This document shows positions 46,161-58,625 of a DNA stretch of 64,000 nucleotides, in pieces. How positions within the stretch are numbered: the first letter of the stretch is position 1; the number at the start of each line of letters is the position of its first letter. The notes under the pieces were generated by a model that worked only from the letters and a program-made list of their open reading frames with translations, ran no database searches and had not been told where the DNA came from. A program made the translations under genes and the position numbers. The DNA comes from Paraconiothyrium sp. Pb-2020 (taxonomy: Eukaryota > Ascomycota > Dothideomycetes > Pleosporales > Didymosphaeriaceae), in contig JAJUBI010000002.1 of assembly GCA_022419385.1 (NCBI GenBank), positions 186,001 through 250,000 on the forward strand. Direction: 5' to 3'.

Positions 46161-46943
46161 GTTGGATGTTCAATATTCAGAAGACGGATTGTCCGCGAGA
46201 GGTCCCTTTACATATCCATTGCTTGTTGGTGGCTGTGGACAAGAGTACGAGCTGTGACTCCAACCTTTTGCTTGATGTATGACGCACACGCTCGCCTTCC
46301 AGTCATGGCGCCATTGAGTCACCTATCGATAACGAAACACTCCTGTCATGCTGCAACGTCTGTGCAACAACCGAATGAAGGAATTGACCGTCAGACGTAC
46401 CGGTGCCTTTACTCGCGATAGCGTGCGCTGACTGCGCCCATCGCCAACTGCATGCTGCGCTCGCTCGCGTGTCCTGTCGGTCGAATCCCCGCGTGGCTGA
46501 TGTCTGCCCAATGAGACGGATTGTCCTGAAGTATCACGTGACACGGAGGCCGACTCTCGAAACGGAGGCTCTAGACGTCGTGTTCTACTCGCCCTGCGCC
46601 GACTTGATTCACGAATGCAACTCTTCATTTTGCAAAACGGCAGCCGCTGTCATAGCTCCTCGACTCCATTTGATCTTGAAGACACTTCGTCCTCGTCTTC
46701 GAAATGCGCCTTCAAGTACCAATATTGCCTAAAAGGCGAACCCCGAGCGCGCAGCCCCGGGGATTTACGCTCACACCCTGCCACACCCCGGTCCTTTTGC
46801 GCAGCCTTCCGGAGACGCCAACAGGCCAACCCACTTCGTTCCCGCCTGTCGCTGTATACAATGCGCGACATTGCTGATCTGCCCGCTATATCCCCACCTC
46901 AATCTAACGCGTGTTCGACTATCACATCACCGTAACGCTCGCC
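46161..46943. other. divergent promoter region
   Basis: Between the F-box gene and the G-alpha-like gene. No supported coding frame. Confidence 0.5.
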
Positions 46944-48958
46944 ATGTCGGACACAACCAACGGCGACCACAAACGCGCCTTCAGCCTCATGAGCGCAGTC
47001 GCCGCCAACCTGGACAGGTTGCGCTCCAGCATCAACGGCTTGCGACAGCTTCACGACCGGTGGCCGGATGGCAGCGGCACTATCATTAACCTCATTGCAC
47101 AGTTGAGCTCGCTCAAGGCGAACCTGGGCGAAATGCAGGACTGGATGAACTATGCAATCAACGAAATGCATTCGCAACTACTCAACGACCTGGATCTGCT
47201 GATGACTTCGTGTTCGTTACTGGTGCGGAATCTGGATGGCCTCACAGCGCAAATGCGCCAACCCGACCACGACAAGGCAGATTGGGCACTGAAATTGAAG
47301 TTCCGAGTCGGGAGTCGGTCGATGAACAAGTTAAGAGGCGTTGCGAAGAACCAGACGGATGCTGTAAGCTTGCTTTTGGCAGCATGCAAAACGTAAGGCG
47401 ACCACCTGCTATATCCACTACATCTAACTCGATTACCAGCCACACAACAGCACAGCGGAAAATACTATTGCACAAGAGTCGGCAAATAAGAAAGGAGGAT
47501 GCATCATCACTCAACACCCTGGTCCGGACCTCCAGAGTTAACGGCCAAGCTATCAAAGCACTCACGCAGATGTCGCGCATGATCCAATGGTTTCGCCTAT
47601 TGTTTTATATAAAACTTTTAGGGAAGCCGTCGGAGGAGCCGCCCACAGAGGAGGACTACCTTACTGCAGCAGCAGCAATGCGCTCCGATGCCATCGACCG
47701 CCAATTAGAATCGGACGAGCTCAACCTCCGCCGCGAAACGAAGCTTGTCCTCGTTGGCCAGCCGCATTCCGGGAAAGAACTTGTGATGCGCCAAATGAAA
47801 GTCATCTACGCCGAAGGCTACCCCATTGCAGAACGATACCAATACCGCGTCGCCGTGCGGTCCACCGTGCGCCTCCTCATCCACTCCATCATCGACCTCA
47901 TCAAAGACACCGGCGTCCCCCTAACCGACGACCTAACCCCCGCCTTCGCCGTCCTCCTCCACGAAGTAGAAACAAGCGACATGTCCCACCTCTCCCCCGC
48001 CGCCGTAACCGCCACCCAAAAGCTCTGGACCTCGCCCACCTTCTCCACGCTCTACGTAAAAAACTTCGAAATCGATTTCCCACAGTATGCAAGCTATTAC
48101 GCCGAGAACATCGCGCGCATCGCAAGCGACGACTACGTCCCGTCCGAGGCCGACATCATCCGCCTCAACCAGTCGTCCGGCGGCATCAAAGAGCTACGCT
48201 TCGCCTGGGACGAGCTCGGCGTGCACCTCTTCAACATCAGCGGCTTCATCCCCGACCAGTTCCGCAAGCGGTGGTTCCACCAGCTCGAAAACGCCTCCGC
48301 CCTGATCTACACCGTCGACGTCTCAACCTACGACCGCCCCTACCTAGGCCAGCCCACAGAATCGCAGCTGCTGGATGACTTCGCCACCTTCGAGTCGTAC
48401 GCCAACAGCCCCAAGTTCGCAGGCTCCTCCATCATCCTGCTGCTGAATAACTTCACCCGCTTCAAGGAGAAGCTGGCGCACACCCCGTTGGAAACTTTCT
48501 TCGCGGATTACGTACCCCCCGAAGCTGCTGGAGCTGCTTCACCGATCCCGACGAACGACGCAACATCTTCTTCGAAATTGACGAACCCCTCACCCACACC
48601 CGACGCTACACCTACTCCCGACGCTGAAACTGCAGCACGCCAGTACATCCTCCGCCGCTTCAAAGCCGTGAACCGCGCGCGCCTCTCCATCTACAGCTTC
48701 TGGGTCGACCTCGACATGTCGGACAACACGCACCTGTACGCCGCGCTCAAGAAGACGCTGCTGCACATACAGCAGCGCAAGGCGCGGAGCGAGGTGTGGA
48801 GCGAGGGGAGTACGAACGGGAGGGATAGCGCGAGGGGGCATCGGAGGGATTGGAGTGGGAGTTTGGGGGTGGGGACGGCGAGTGGGAGGGGGAGTACGGT
48901 GAAGAGTAAGGGGAGTGAGATGGGGTTGGTGAGTCAGTTTTCGAATGCGAGTCGGTAG
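46944..48958 (+). CDS. fusion of a STAND-type fungal N-terminal domain with a degenerate G-alpha subunit
   Basis: Two exons, 46944-47392 and 47440-48958 (655 residues). The 47-nt intron has donor GTAAGG and acceptor ACCAG. Residues 1-150 form a helical domain resembling the N-termini of fungal STAND/NLR proteins (LMSAVAANLDRLRSSINGL). From about residue 230 it follows the G-alpha layout: AMRSDAIDRQLESDE, then KLVLVGQPHSGKE where G-alphas have GAGESGKS, then the helical domain, FNISGF for DVGGQ, LLNNFTRFKEKL for the NKxD region and SFWVDLDM for TCATDT. Lys is kept in the P-loop, but switch residues, the catalytic Arg and Gln and the guanine-specificity Asp are lost. It is therefore probably a pseudo-GTPase. 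The C-terminus is a Gly/Ser-rich tail. Confidence 0.8.
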
Positions 48959-49254
48959 GGGGAAGGGGAGGGGGTGAGTGGCGTTTGGGGTTCGGAACAG
49001 GAGTTTGTATGTGATACCTGGCTGGCTGCGCCTTGGGAAAGGGAATGGAATGGGATGGCGTTCGATTGTAGTGGCACTTTTGTTTGGCGTTTTCAACACT
49101 GGGGATGATGTTGATCTGATATTTACATTTGGTCTGGTATGTAAAGTGTAAAGAACTGGGTAGTGTTACGCATCACTGCACTCCTCATCCAGCCTCACAA
49201 TTCGAAAGGTCCCGCCCTTCACCAGCGCGCCTCGTATCTCCCGCTTCCATCCTC

Positions 49255-51198
49255 TTACGCAACCCCCAGCCCAACAAGCACCAAAAGCGCCACATTCATC
49301 ACAACAATCACCCCCCAAATAACCACCGCAAACCCCGCCGTAACCCACCCATTCCTCATATTAACACACGCCTCCTCCTCCCCCTCAACCGCAACCTTCA
49401 TATACCGACTCCTACATGTGAACCAAATAAGCGGCGCACTCACAAACGGCAGTATAATGCTCAGCGCAACCTGGCTCCCCTCGAGCGCCCTGCCCAGCCC
49501 CTCTCTCCCCACCGCCCCCGCAATGATGATGCTCGGCGTGATGGAGATGGTGCGCGTGATCAAGCGCCGCAGCCAGGGCTTCACGCTCCAGTTGAGTTGG
49601 CCTTCGCTGACGATCTGTCCTGCGATGGTGCACACGATGCCGGCGCTCGTGCCGCTTAGCAGCAGTGCTAGCGCAAACAGCGTCCCTGCGACGGGGGCGA
49701 TGGAGCGCGCGAGGAGGTCGTGGATGGAGAAGAGGTCTGCGTTGGAGGCTTCGGGGTGGGCGTAGAGCGAGGCGCCTGCCACGATGAGGATGGCGCTGTT
49801 TACGAAGAGGGCGAAGGTGAAGAGGGAGATTGCGAGTTCGGCGATGGAGTAGGACATGCAGGCTTGGATGGCGGCTAGCGAGGGCCTGTATTTGATTTCG
49901 GAGCGGAGGGAGGCGTCGTCGGGGATGTCGAGGGTGGAGTTGGGCTGGTGGGCGTCGTCGAATTCGCGGAGGCGGGGCTGGACGATGCCTGAGCCTAGGT
50001 AGAGGGAGTGTGGCATCACTGTTGCGCCGAGGATGCCGCAGGCTTGGTATAAGCTGCGGTGGTCAGTGTTCACTCGATAGACATGGGACGGGGGAGGGTA
50101 CGCACGCTTGAGACTGTATAAGCGTGGAAGACGGGACATAGCCACGAAACACGTCTCCCACGGGCGCCTTGATCTTGCTGAGCTCAAAGCAGAAGCATAT
50201 CACCACGCCGAGCACCAGGCACATGACGAAGATCTCGAAGGTCCTCAGCGCCCGCATTGAGCCCGAGGGGCGGTAGAAGATCAAGATGATGAGGACATCC
50301 ACAATGGAGATTGCGCATCCTGCGACCAGCGCGACTTTGATCAGAATGTTCAGTGCGATTGCTGTGCCGATGACCTCTGCAATATCGGTAGCGATGATAG
50401 CGCTCTCGGCGAAGAAGTAAAGGACATAGTTCAGCCACGGAGGCAGATGAGCCTTGCAGTTTTCAGCGAGGTTCATGCCGGTAACGGAACCCAATTTGAT
50501 GCATAGTGACTGGAGGAAAATTGCGAAGATGTTCGACATGAGGACGACGAAGAGGAGCTTGAAGCGGAACGAAGCTCCGGCGGCGACGTCGGTGGCGTAG
50601 TTGCCTGTCGTTTTCCGTTAGTATCTCCATAGAATATTCGAAATATGGTGGGAAATGATGTGGAACAGTGGGTATATGCGAATATAGGGAAGTGCCAAAA
50701 TGGCGATACATCAATGCGACGAAAGGTTCCCGAATGATAGTAGAGGAGTAACATACCAGGATCGATATACGCAACCGCAACCATGAATCCCGGTCCAACA
50801 AATTTCGCATATTTGCGCAGCACAGCCAGCACTTTTTTGCCAGCCCTCTCACTCCCACCCGCGAATCCTCTCTTCATAGCTCCCCCGTTCGCGCCACCAG
50901 CAACCTCGCCCACAGCCGCAGCACCAGTATTCATCGCGAACCCCTTCTCATCGACACCCCCACTACCCTTCCCTTCTCCCTCCCTGCGCCCGCCCGGTCC
51001 CTCCTCTTCAGCATGCTGTTCGCTCAGCTCAACCTCGCTCGCAGTCCCGTCTGCAGGATCTATGCGGTGGTCCTGCCTCATGCGTGCATTGGCGATGCGG
51101 TTCATGTCCGCTCTCGTAGTCGCGTCGGCGTTGAGGGCGTTGGGGTTCTGGTTGTATCCATCCGGCACGATCGGGTCGACGCGTGATGGGCAATTCAT
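49255..51198 (-). CDS. Nramp-family divalent metal transporter (Smf-like)
   Basis: Three exons: 51198-50757, 50604-50106 and 50053-49255 (579 residues). Introns are 152 nt (GTATGT...GACAG) and 52 nt (GTGCGT...CGCAG). The TM1 metal site DPGN is split by intron 1 (AYIDPG then NYATDVAAGA). The TM6 motif is ATVMPHSLYLGSG. Both are required for proton-coupled Mn2+/Fe2+ transport. About eleven hydrophobic segments follow. The first ~120 residues are a hydrophilic, Gly/Glu/Ala-rich cytosolic extension typical of fungal members. Family firm. Confidence 0.93.
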
Positions 51199-52419
51199 GA
51201 TGTATGCAGTTGCGCCCGTGGGCGGCTTTCAGTTGGTAATGTCGCAGTGGAGAGGGAGACTATAGGCAGAGGAGAAGGGAAAAAAGGCAGGAAAGGGACA
51301 TGTGAACGTCAGCGGATGCGTGGCCGTGCAATCGTGGGGTAGCGTAGCGTTTTGTTATATGACGGTGACGCTGCGATGGACGTCCGCCGGGAATCGTCGC
51401 TTCCGATTCGAGCAAACAGCCGCGGTTTCTTCCGACGACACGTCCGCGCAAAAAACTCGGCTTCCAACCCTCAATTGGCTTGTGGCTTGTACGTAAGTGC
51501 TGCTCAGGTGGGCATCACAGCGCAGGAGACAAGCGGTCCGTGACTACCGTCGGTGTGCAACTGCTTTGTTGGCGTTAGCTCTCCATCATGGTGCTTGCGT
51601 AAGATCAGCCGAATTCCCGCACGCCGCAGCGGACGAGAGATGGGGCGATTGGGTTTCGCATGTCTGAAACCGGGTATGTAGTGCCGAAGCAACTGGTGCG
51701 ATTGCATGTGGAAATGTACTGTACAGCAGTCGTAAAGCAGAGCTGTGGACGGCACGCGACAGCGGGGCAGTCTCACCCGCTGTTGGGGAAATGCCAAGGC
51801 ACGACATTGGAGAAGCCGTCGCTATCCACCCTTGATATTTGACGTCGTGTCTGCTGCTCTCCGGAACAGCCCGTTTCTCGGCCTGGCTCGATATAGGAAT
51901 GCATTTTCACAGCATCATAGCAAGCAGTCATCGATCCAAAAAGCTTTCTCACAGCATTTAATTCGCATCTCCCAGGTAAACTCTTCAAAATATATTCATC
52001 GAGGACTTCCACGATTCCAAAACAGTAGTCATCATTCCATCATCAATCGTGCGGGCCGTGCCGCCTGGTCCTGTCTAATCGCGGAAAGCATGTCGCTGGG
52101 CAATCTGTGCTTCACTCGGAAGCACCCCGGATGCCACAAGTACTAGCCCAATCAATAACAAATGGTTGCCTCGCCTCTGGCTTGAGTAGGCCCCGCCACC
52201 CCAGTAATACTGTTGATCATCATGCTTGCCATAGCATGTTGTAGTCATCCGTCGTCCTCTCCAAAGGTGACCAGCCAATGCTCCCCAAAAGAATGACTCC
52301 GGTCGCCACCCAATGTTCGAATCAGCCCTCTCAAAGCTCCCAAACGCCAGAAAGTGGAAAGTCCTCCAACGCCATGTTATGCTCATTGCTCACTAACCTT
52401 CAATTGCACCTCCGCCTCA
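51199..52419. other. intergenic, nothing recognised
   Basis: Nramp promoter and Cdc24 3' flank. Short frames only. Confidence 0.5.
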
Positions 52420-55400
52420 TTACTGACAGAAGAGCTCGATTTCACCCAACTGCTGGCCACCAGGATTCAAGTCTCTCTGCTGCTCTTTCCACGTCTCAAA
52501 TGCCTCCTGCAGATCGTCGTCCGTCGAAATTGTCACAAACGTATCGTCGTCCAAATACTTGAGCTTCACCTGCCCTGAACCTAGCGACACGCTGGTCGAC
52601 CGCTGCAACTTCGCATCGATCCGGTCTTTCAAGCTCTGGAAGCTGATGTTCGTGCTGACCACAAGCGTCATCGAGCTGCCCGCCGCAGGGCAGTGCACCT
52701 TCACCTTGAGCTGAGTGGGTATGCCTGAATGACTTTCGTTCAGAGTCGATGCCTGCGATAGAGGAGGTGACATGGTGCGCGAGTCCATTGATGCTGGCGT
52801 CAAAGTACCTTGACTGCGTTCGAATGAGGAGTGCGGCGTCATAGTCCGTGCCACGCCGGGGTCTCTGCGGAGAGGCCCGCCATAGTAGTCGGGGTGTGCT
52901 CCGGCGAGCTCTGCGGCTGTTCGCTGCTGGACAAGGCGATCTCTCTGAATAGCAGGCGAGCCTGTGGCGGCTCGTGGAGGCAGACTGTTGGGCGAATTGC
53001 TCTGGCTGCGGTTCACGATCGCTGCGTTGTAGGCATAATGCGTAGGGAACGGAGGCATCTCGGGAACATTTGGCTGCTGGCCATTCGGCTGTCGTCCAGG
53101 CCGCAAAGAATTATGAATATCCGGGCTGCTAGCCGCCCGCAATCGACCTGCTGCCATGCTCGCCGATGAATTGGATGTGGGTGGGAGCGACGGACGTGAG
53201 ACTGCACGTCCTGGAGGCATACCAGGACCCATAGAAGTTTCGCGAGTCATGTGACCTCGAGCAGGTGCAGTATAGCGGTTGTTCTCCTCGTGATAGCCGG
53301 AAGGAGGTGTCTGGCGGGGAAAAGGAAACGTGCCTGCCGACGACGAGCTCGTCCGTGCATTTGAGTATGTGGACATGGGAGTGTCTACAGGGGAAAAGTA
53401 TGAGCTGTCTTGGGTGGCAGAACCTGCGAGCTGTTGGGTTCGAAGAGTTAGCGGGGCTTGCGGGTAGCCCATGGGGAAACGTGGAGGCGGTACCCTTTCA
53501 TCGTTTGCACTTTCTCCTGTGGTCGATCGTGAGCGTATTGACGCGCTTGAGTTGGTTGGTGGATAGCCAGGGACAACAGTATCTATATCCTCATCGTCGT
53601 CATCCTCCTCCTCAGCGTACGGGTTTACGAGATTCTGGTCGTGCATGTACGTAAATTGTGTGTCCGAGGGCTTCGAGTGCGTTGTGCTGGCGCTGGATCG
53701 CGCGTGGTCTTTCCAAACACGCCGCTGAGTATCGACTTGCGTAGCCCATTTCTTCATGTTATCCTCTGTGTTGAATCGAATTATGAAGTTTTCGATACCT
53801 GGGTCGCCCTTCCAGAAGATTTGGCACGTGTAGGATCCAGGTTTCTGAAGCGAGATTGTCTCCGTTACATTCTGCATGAAGATGCGACCTTTGAGCTGCA
53901 ACCTTGGTTTACCGGTCTTGGTGGTCAATGCTTTGTTCATCTTCTTTGCTTTGTTGGCGCTGAGCTCCTTGCAACACAGCAGAATCATCTCGAACAGGTA
54001 TATCTTGTACTATATTCGGTCAGTAAAGGAAGTGATGGAAGGCAATACTAGGGTACAAAGTTCGACATACCTCTCGCTCATCTTGCTTCCCATTCATACC
54101 ATCTCCTTTGAGGACTGTATATTGACCATAGAGTAACAGGTCGCCGAATCCTTCGATGCGGTGACCCTTCCAGTCTTCGACTAAAGTCTTCAGTTCTTCA
54201 ACAGCCTCCTGACGATCTTCGCGAGCAATTGCCGCATTAATACGCTCGAGGACTGATTCCGTCGCATCGATACCGTTGGCGATATCCTCTCTGAGATGCT
54301 CCTCTAGATCACCATTCGCGCGCAAATCCTGTCAAAGATCAGTATGATGTTTCAAGTGCCAAGTGCAGGGGATGTGTCTACCTTCAGTAAAAGCGGATAT
54401 TTGGTTAAGCGCTGGAATGGCTTTATCAGGAACGAAGGCAACGTAGCTTTGGTCTGCACCATTTGTTGCATTTCGGAAGAGCCACCAGTCTCAACGAGCT
54501 TGTCGTAGTCTCGCACAGCCACTTCTTCGCTTTTCTTCTGGTTCGCGACGTATGGCTCGTATACCTTGAAAGCATCCTTGTATAGCACAAAAAGGTTTCC
54601 CCAATTCTGCTCGTGGGGAGGCTGGGCGTTGGTCTGCTCTACACGAATGAGAAACCTTCGTTGGAAGTCGAGAAGCGCGTTCAAATTTAGGAAAATGTCG
54701 TGGATGGCGTCACCGGTCACCGAGCCCTTCTCTTCCACAAGGCGCTTGAACATTTGCAACATTTCCAAGTGCTGCACGTATGTGCGCTCTGATGATACCA
54801 GCTCGTTGATGATGTGTTCGCGGCGAGTTTTCTTCCTGGTAGGATCGCTCGCTCCGTCTGCAGCTTCGGTATTCTGGATGATGCCCATCTGCACTAGTAT
54901 GTCTAAGACACGGTTGACCACTTTGACGACCTGTATCTCGTTAGCAGCTGCGACGATGCCCAGGCCGTATGTACTACCTTCACAAATCCAGTTGTGTCGT
55001 CGCCGTACAAATCTCCAATCATAAAGCATTCCTCGGGCGCAAACTTGAGCTCCCCGATGCAGGCCTGCAGGAACTTGTAGGCTGCCATTTTCTCGAATTT
55101 CTTGGTGGTGCTCTCGGTCATCTTGGTGGTGTCAACAGCCAGGCGGACCTTGGGTCCTAGGGCGTTGTAGATTTCCATGAGCGGGAACCCCCGCCGGAAG
55201 GTCCTCCACAGCAGCGTGACGGGGTCGGCATCGTCATCGGCTTTGTTCTCCTCCTCTGTGATCCAGCGCTCGAAGCCGGGGATGGCGCGCAGGCGCAGCT
55301 GCAGCTGCAGGCCGATGTGGAAGAGCGAGCTCTGGCTGTCGGCGCGCTTGTTCAGGACATTGTCGGCAGCCTCGACAGGCCCACCGTTGACAGGGGTGCC

Positions 55401-55630
55401 GGGAAGGTGGGCGGGGTGCTGAAGAGCGTCGAGGAGCTGGTGGCGGCGGTGCTCTGGGTGTCGCGCAGGGTGTTGTGCGAGTAGCTCGAGGTGCTCTGGT
55501 AGCTTTGGTGGGACATGAGGGAGGGCCCGCCGCTCGAGGCGATGCGGGCGTGGGCGTGGTGGGCGGCGGTCGAGGGCGTCGACTGGGACGAGTGGGCGCG
55601 GGCAAGACCAGAGTGAAAAGCCACCTCCAT
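52420..55630 (-). CDS. CDC24: Cdc24-type Rho guanine-nucleotide exchange factor (CH-DH-PH-PB1)
   Basis: Secure exons: (about 55400)-54978, 54930-54382, 54328-54071 and 54009-52420. The order is a Ser/Thr/His-rich N-terminus, the Cdc24 calponin-like domain (IPGFERW...GDLYGDDTTGFVKVV), the DH domain (ERTYVQHLEML; LIKPFQRLTKYPLLL), the PH domain, a long Ser/Pro-rich linker and a C-terminal PB1 domain (KLKYLDDDTFVTIS). The protein is about 1,015 residues. It activates Cdc42 at sites of polarised growth and uses PB1 to bind scaffold or NADPH-oxidase partners. The N-terminal serine-rich frame from the ATG at 55630 and the conserved DNVLNKRADS frame do not join. A one-base frame change is needed near 55400, and no convincing intron explains it. 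Confidence 0.88.
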
Positions 55631-57722
55631 GCTTCAGCGCATCCCTTCCGAGGTCACGGCGGCCGCTTCGAGGTTGCGACGTGGGGAGGGCGACGATATG
55701 TCGTTTGCGAGGTGTGGGAGTGGAACGCTAGGGAGGGTCCGGCGGTGGTGGCGTGGCAGGAGCGATCCTCCTCGTAGAAGGCGCGTGCCGCTCTATTGTC
55801 TGTTCGTTGCGTGAAGTCGGTATTCACATTCACCCTGCGGCGGCGGGGCTTGTGCTCGGGGCTCGAAGGGTGGTTGCGTTCGGGGGAGCGTGGTCGAGAG
55901 CGAAGAGGCTGCTGCAGCTCTGGGTGGGTGCATAGGGGCGTGCCGCTCGTTTCACATCAGCGATTCATGCGGCCTTGGGTTGCAGACGGCGCCACGTGAT
56001 GGGATCGCCCGGGCAAGCTCTCTAGTTGGCCTTGTCTCTCCAGGCTGCTCGCCCTGGGCGCACAGAGGGTGGGCCTCCACGGCCTTTATCCGCCATCACA
56101 AGCCAGCGCCCACGGTACGCCGACTGCCAGGCAAACGCCTGATGGCTGCTGAACCAGCGTGTGCTGGTCCGCTGCACACCTAAAGAGGTGGGCTCCGCAC
56201 TCCGAGTCTCACCATGCGAGAGGGACAAACAGGTGCTTCTGCACTGGCCTCTCCTCCGCATAACGCACCGCCGCCCGAGCTCGACCACCTTGACAAATGC
56301 GGTTTCGACACATGATTCATCCGCTGCGTGGCGACGACTTGCTACCACATCATCTCAAATACCGCTCATCCCACGCGAGAGTACGAGGCAGGCAGCAGCT
56401 GCCGCGAAGAGCAGGACGCTTCGGGGCTTACTCACTACCTGCTGGACGAACTGCTGCCTCAGGCCGCATCGCATTGTCCGGAAGCGGACCCTATCGATAA
56501 GTGTGATCTGCAAGGACGTCCAGAGGCTCTTTCAAGTGTGCGCCATGAAGAGAACTGCTGGGACCCCTATTGACTGTACCCGCGAATGCGCAATTGTGCA
56601 CTGCGCGTGCGTGCTTCGGTAGCACTGCTTTCAATAACCTTCCCTTTCAGCCTTTCGGGCCATGCGAGGGAGGCGGCTCCGCTGTGCACTTACTCAGCCG
56701 CATATGACAGCTGATGGAGCTGCGTTGGTGACACGGTACCTTGCCAGCGCAGACTTAGAACATAAAGTCGTGCTATCGATTACTACATGGAACATGTAAC
56801 TCCGATCAGAGCTGATAGATACTGCACTCAATGTACCGCACTAGCCCCCAAGGCACTGAAACACTGAACACCAAGGTTCGTCAAATTCTCCCAGGTTTCA
56901 CGTAGTCTACGGCCCGTAGTGCGTGCTACTCCCTACCTGGAGAACGACTCCGGTCCAATGAGCTCGGGTTTCCAAAATGAGCCCGATTAGCTCTACGACA
57001 GATCTGCTAGCGTCGGGCAGCTGCAGTATCTGCACTTCTAAAAGGTATCAAGATGCTGTTCTCGGGATGTTCGACCATAGGCTTCTAGCGCGTCTACGTA
57101 TCTCCACCACTCCCACGTCCGCGTTAGCTGCGTGATGGTCTTTTGCATGTATGCTCATGCTTATAATGCGAAGTTACCATGAGGTCGGCGACCGGTCAAG
57201 CTCCATGAGAGATTCAACCTCAGATTAAGAATTACATGAAACCACAGTTGATGAAAGGATAGAGAAACCGGCCAAGCAAGAACTATAAGATGTTCTTGGC
57301 ATATCTGGAAGCCGGCACAAGTATAGTCGTAACCCGGAAACACGAAGTTGGTTTGTACAAAGCATCAGCCGCCTGTCGTCCACTTGACCGACATTGCTGC
57401 ATGTCTACAAAGCCATCTCACTACTGCAAGATGTCATTTTCTGTCACCATATAGAATCCTTCGGCCAGCGGTTGCAGATTGCCAATATACCGATTCATTT
57501 GCAACACTCTAGCTTCCAACGAGAACATCACGAATGCAGTGATTTTCTATCTAAGCCATAATTAACCATCGAAAAGAAGACCTATGTATTTGAAAGTACC
57601 GAGAATATTCACAAAACACAAGAACAGCTCCTCATAAATAGGGAGCCATCGCCCTGACCCCAGAACTTGGACTACACCCGCATACCCACAAGTCAAATGC
57701 CCCCATTGAACCCTCATCTCCC
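55631..57722. other. intergenic, nothing recognised
   Basis: Cdc24 promoter, then about 2 kb without supported genes, ending at the metalloprotease 3' flank. Confidence 0.5.
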
Positions 57723-58625
57723 TCACCCCCGATCCTGCCTATCCTGTAAAACCCCACGCATGCGCCTAGCCTGTCCGGCAGTGAATTGCGTCCAGCACTT
57801 GGAAGAGCTGTAGCTCATATAATTGTTCAGCGGATCCTTACCTTTCTCCTTCGGACAGGTATCCACCGCCTCACACCCACCGCCAGTCGGTTTCAAATGC
57901 ACCGGCGTATCCTCGATCCAATCCCCAGAGGCGTTCTCACACGTCAGCTGGAACGTATGCAGCAACCCCAACCAATGCCCTATCTCATGAACCGCGACCT
58001 TCCCATCATTGTTCGGCGGCCACGTGTCAGAGACAAACCGACATCCATCTCCAACATACCCGCCAAACGGAGGGCCGGGGAGACTGCAGTCGCCGATGAG
58101 GGTGTCAGGGAGGTCCTTGACGATGTACAGGTTCAAGTCACCTTTGCGGAGCTGGGAGCCGAGCTTGTAGATGCTATCGTCCTTTTTGACGGTGGAGAAG
58201 TCTGGGTTTACTGTGCGGGATACGTTGGCGAGGTGGAAGCTGATGTTGTGGGGCTTGAAGGCGTCGTTGATGATATCCATCTGCTTGTGGACGGCTTCGT
58301 CCTGGGGATATGTTAGCAAGTGCTATGTATCGTTGATGGAGAGTGAAGCAGGCGGACGTACAGAGACCCAGCCGTCTTCCGGCTTATTGGATGCTGCGAC
58401 GACGTGCACGTAAGTTTTGATTGTCACACTGGCGTAATCATAGGGACTTGTTCCGTCGGCGAACTCTACACTTTCTTTCAAGGATAGGGCTGCAGAGAGC
58501 TGCAGGAAGGCATCGTCGGGGGTGGCACAGCTGCTGACTTCACGCGATGCATTGGGAGAGAAATCTAGGAATGAAATGGCTGAGCTGAGGCCCAAGAGGA
58601 CGAACAGACAAAGTAGTGTCTTCAT
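57723..58625 (-). CDS. secreted M43 (pappalysin/cytophagalysin-type) metalloprotease
   Basis: Two exons, 58625-58362 and 58301-57723 (280 residues). The 60-nt intron has donor GTACGT, a TGCTAAC branch and acceptor CCCAG. Signal peptide MKTLLCLFVLLGLSSA. The zinc site HEIGHWLGLLH (193-203) has the full metzincin HExxHxxGxxH. The Met-turn follows in NNYMSYSSSKC, with paired cysteines around (CENASGD, CPKEKGKD). Family length is usually 270-300, so the gene is complete. A secreted endopeptidase; fungal members are often induced during growth on protein or during infection. Confidence 0.92.

Noticed and set aside
46480..46500. GGTCGAATCCCC string resembling a tRNA T-arm
   Set aside because: Lacks the second T of the B box and no tRNA body surrounds it.
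47587..48378. 263-codon Arg/Pro-rich frame
   Set aside because: Shadow of the G-alpha-like gene in a GC-rich region, with composition typical of an off-frame translation.
49129..49765. Overlapping plus-strand frames of 176 and 200 codons
   Set aside because: Antisense to the Nramp transporter C-terminus and rich in Pro/His/Arg as expected for a shadow frame.
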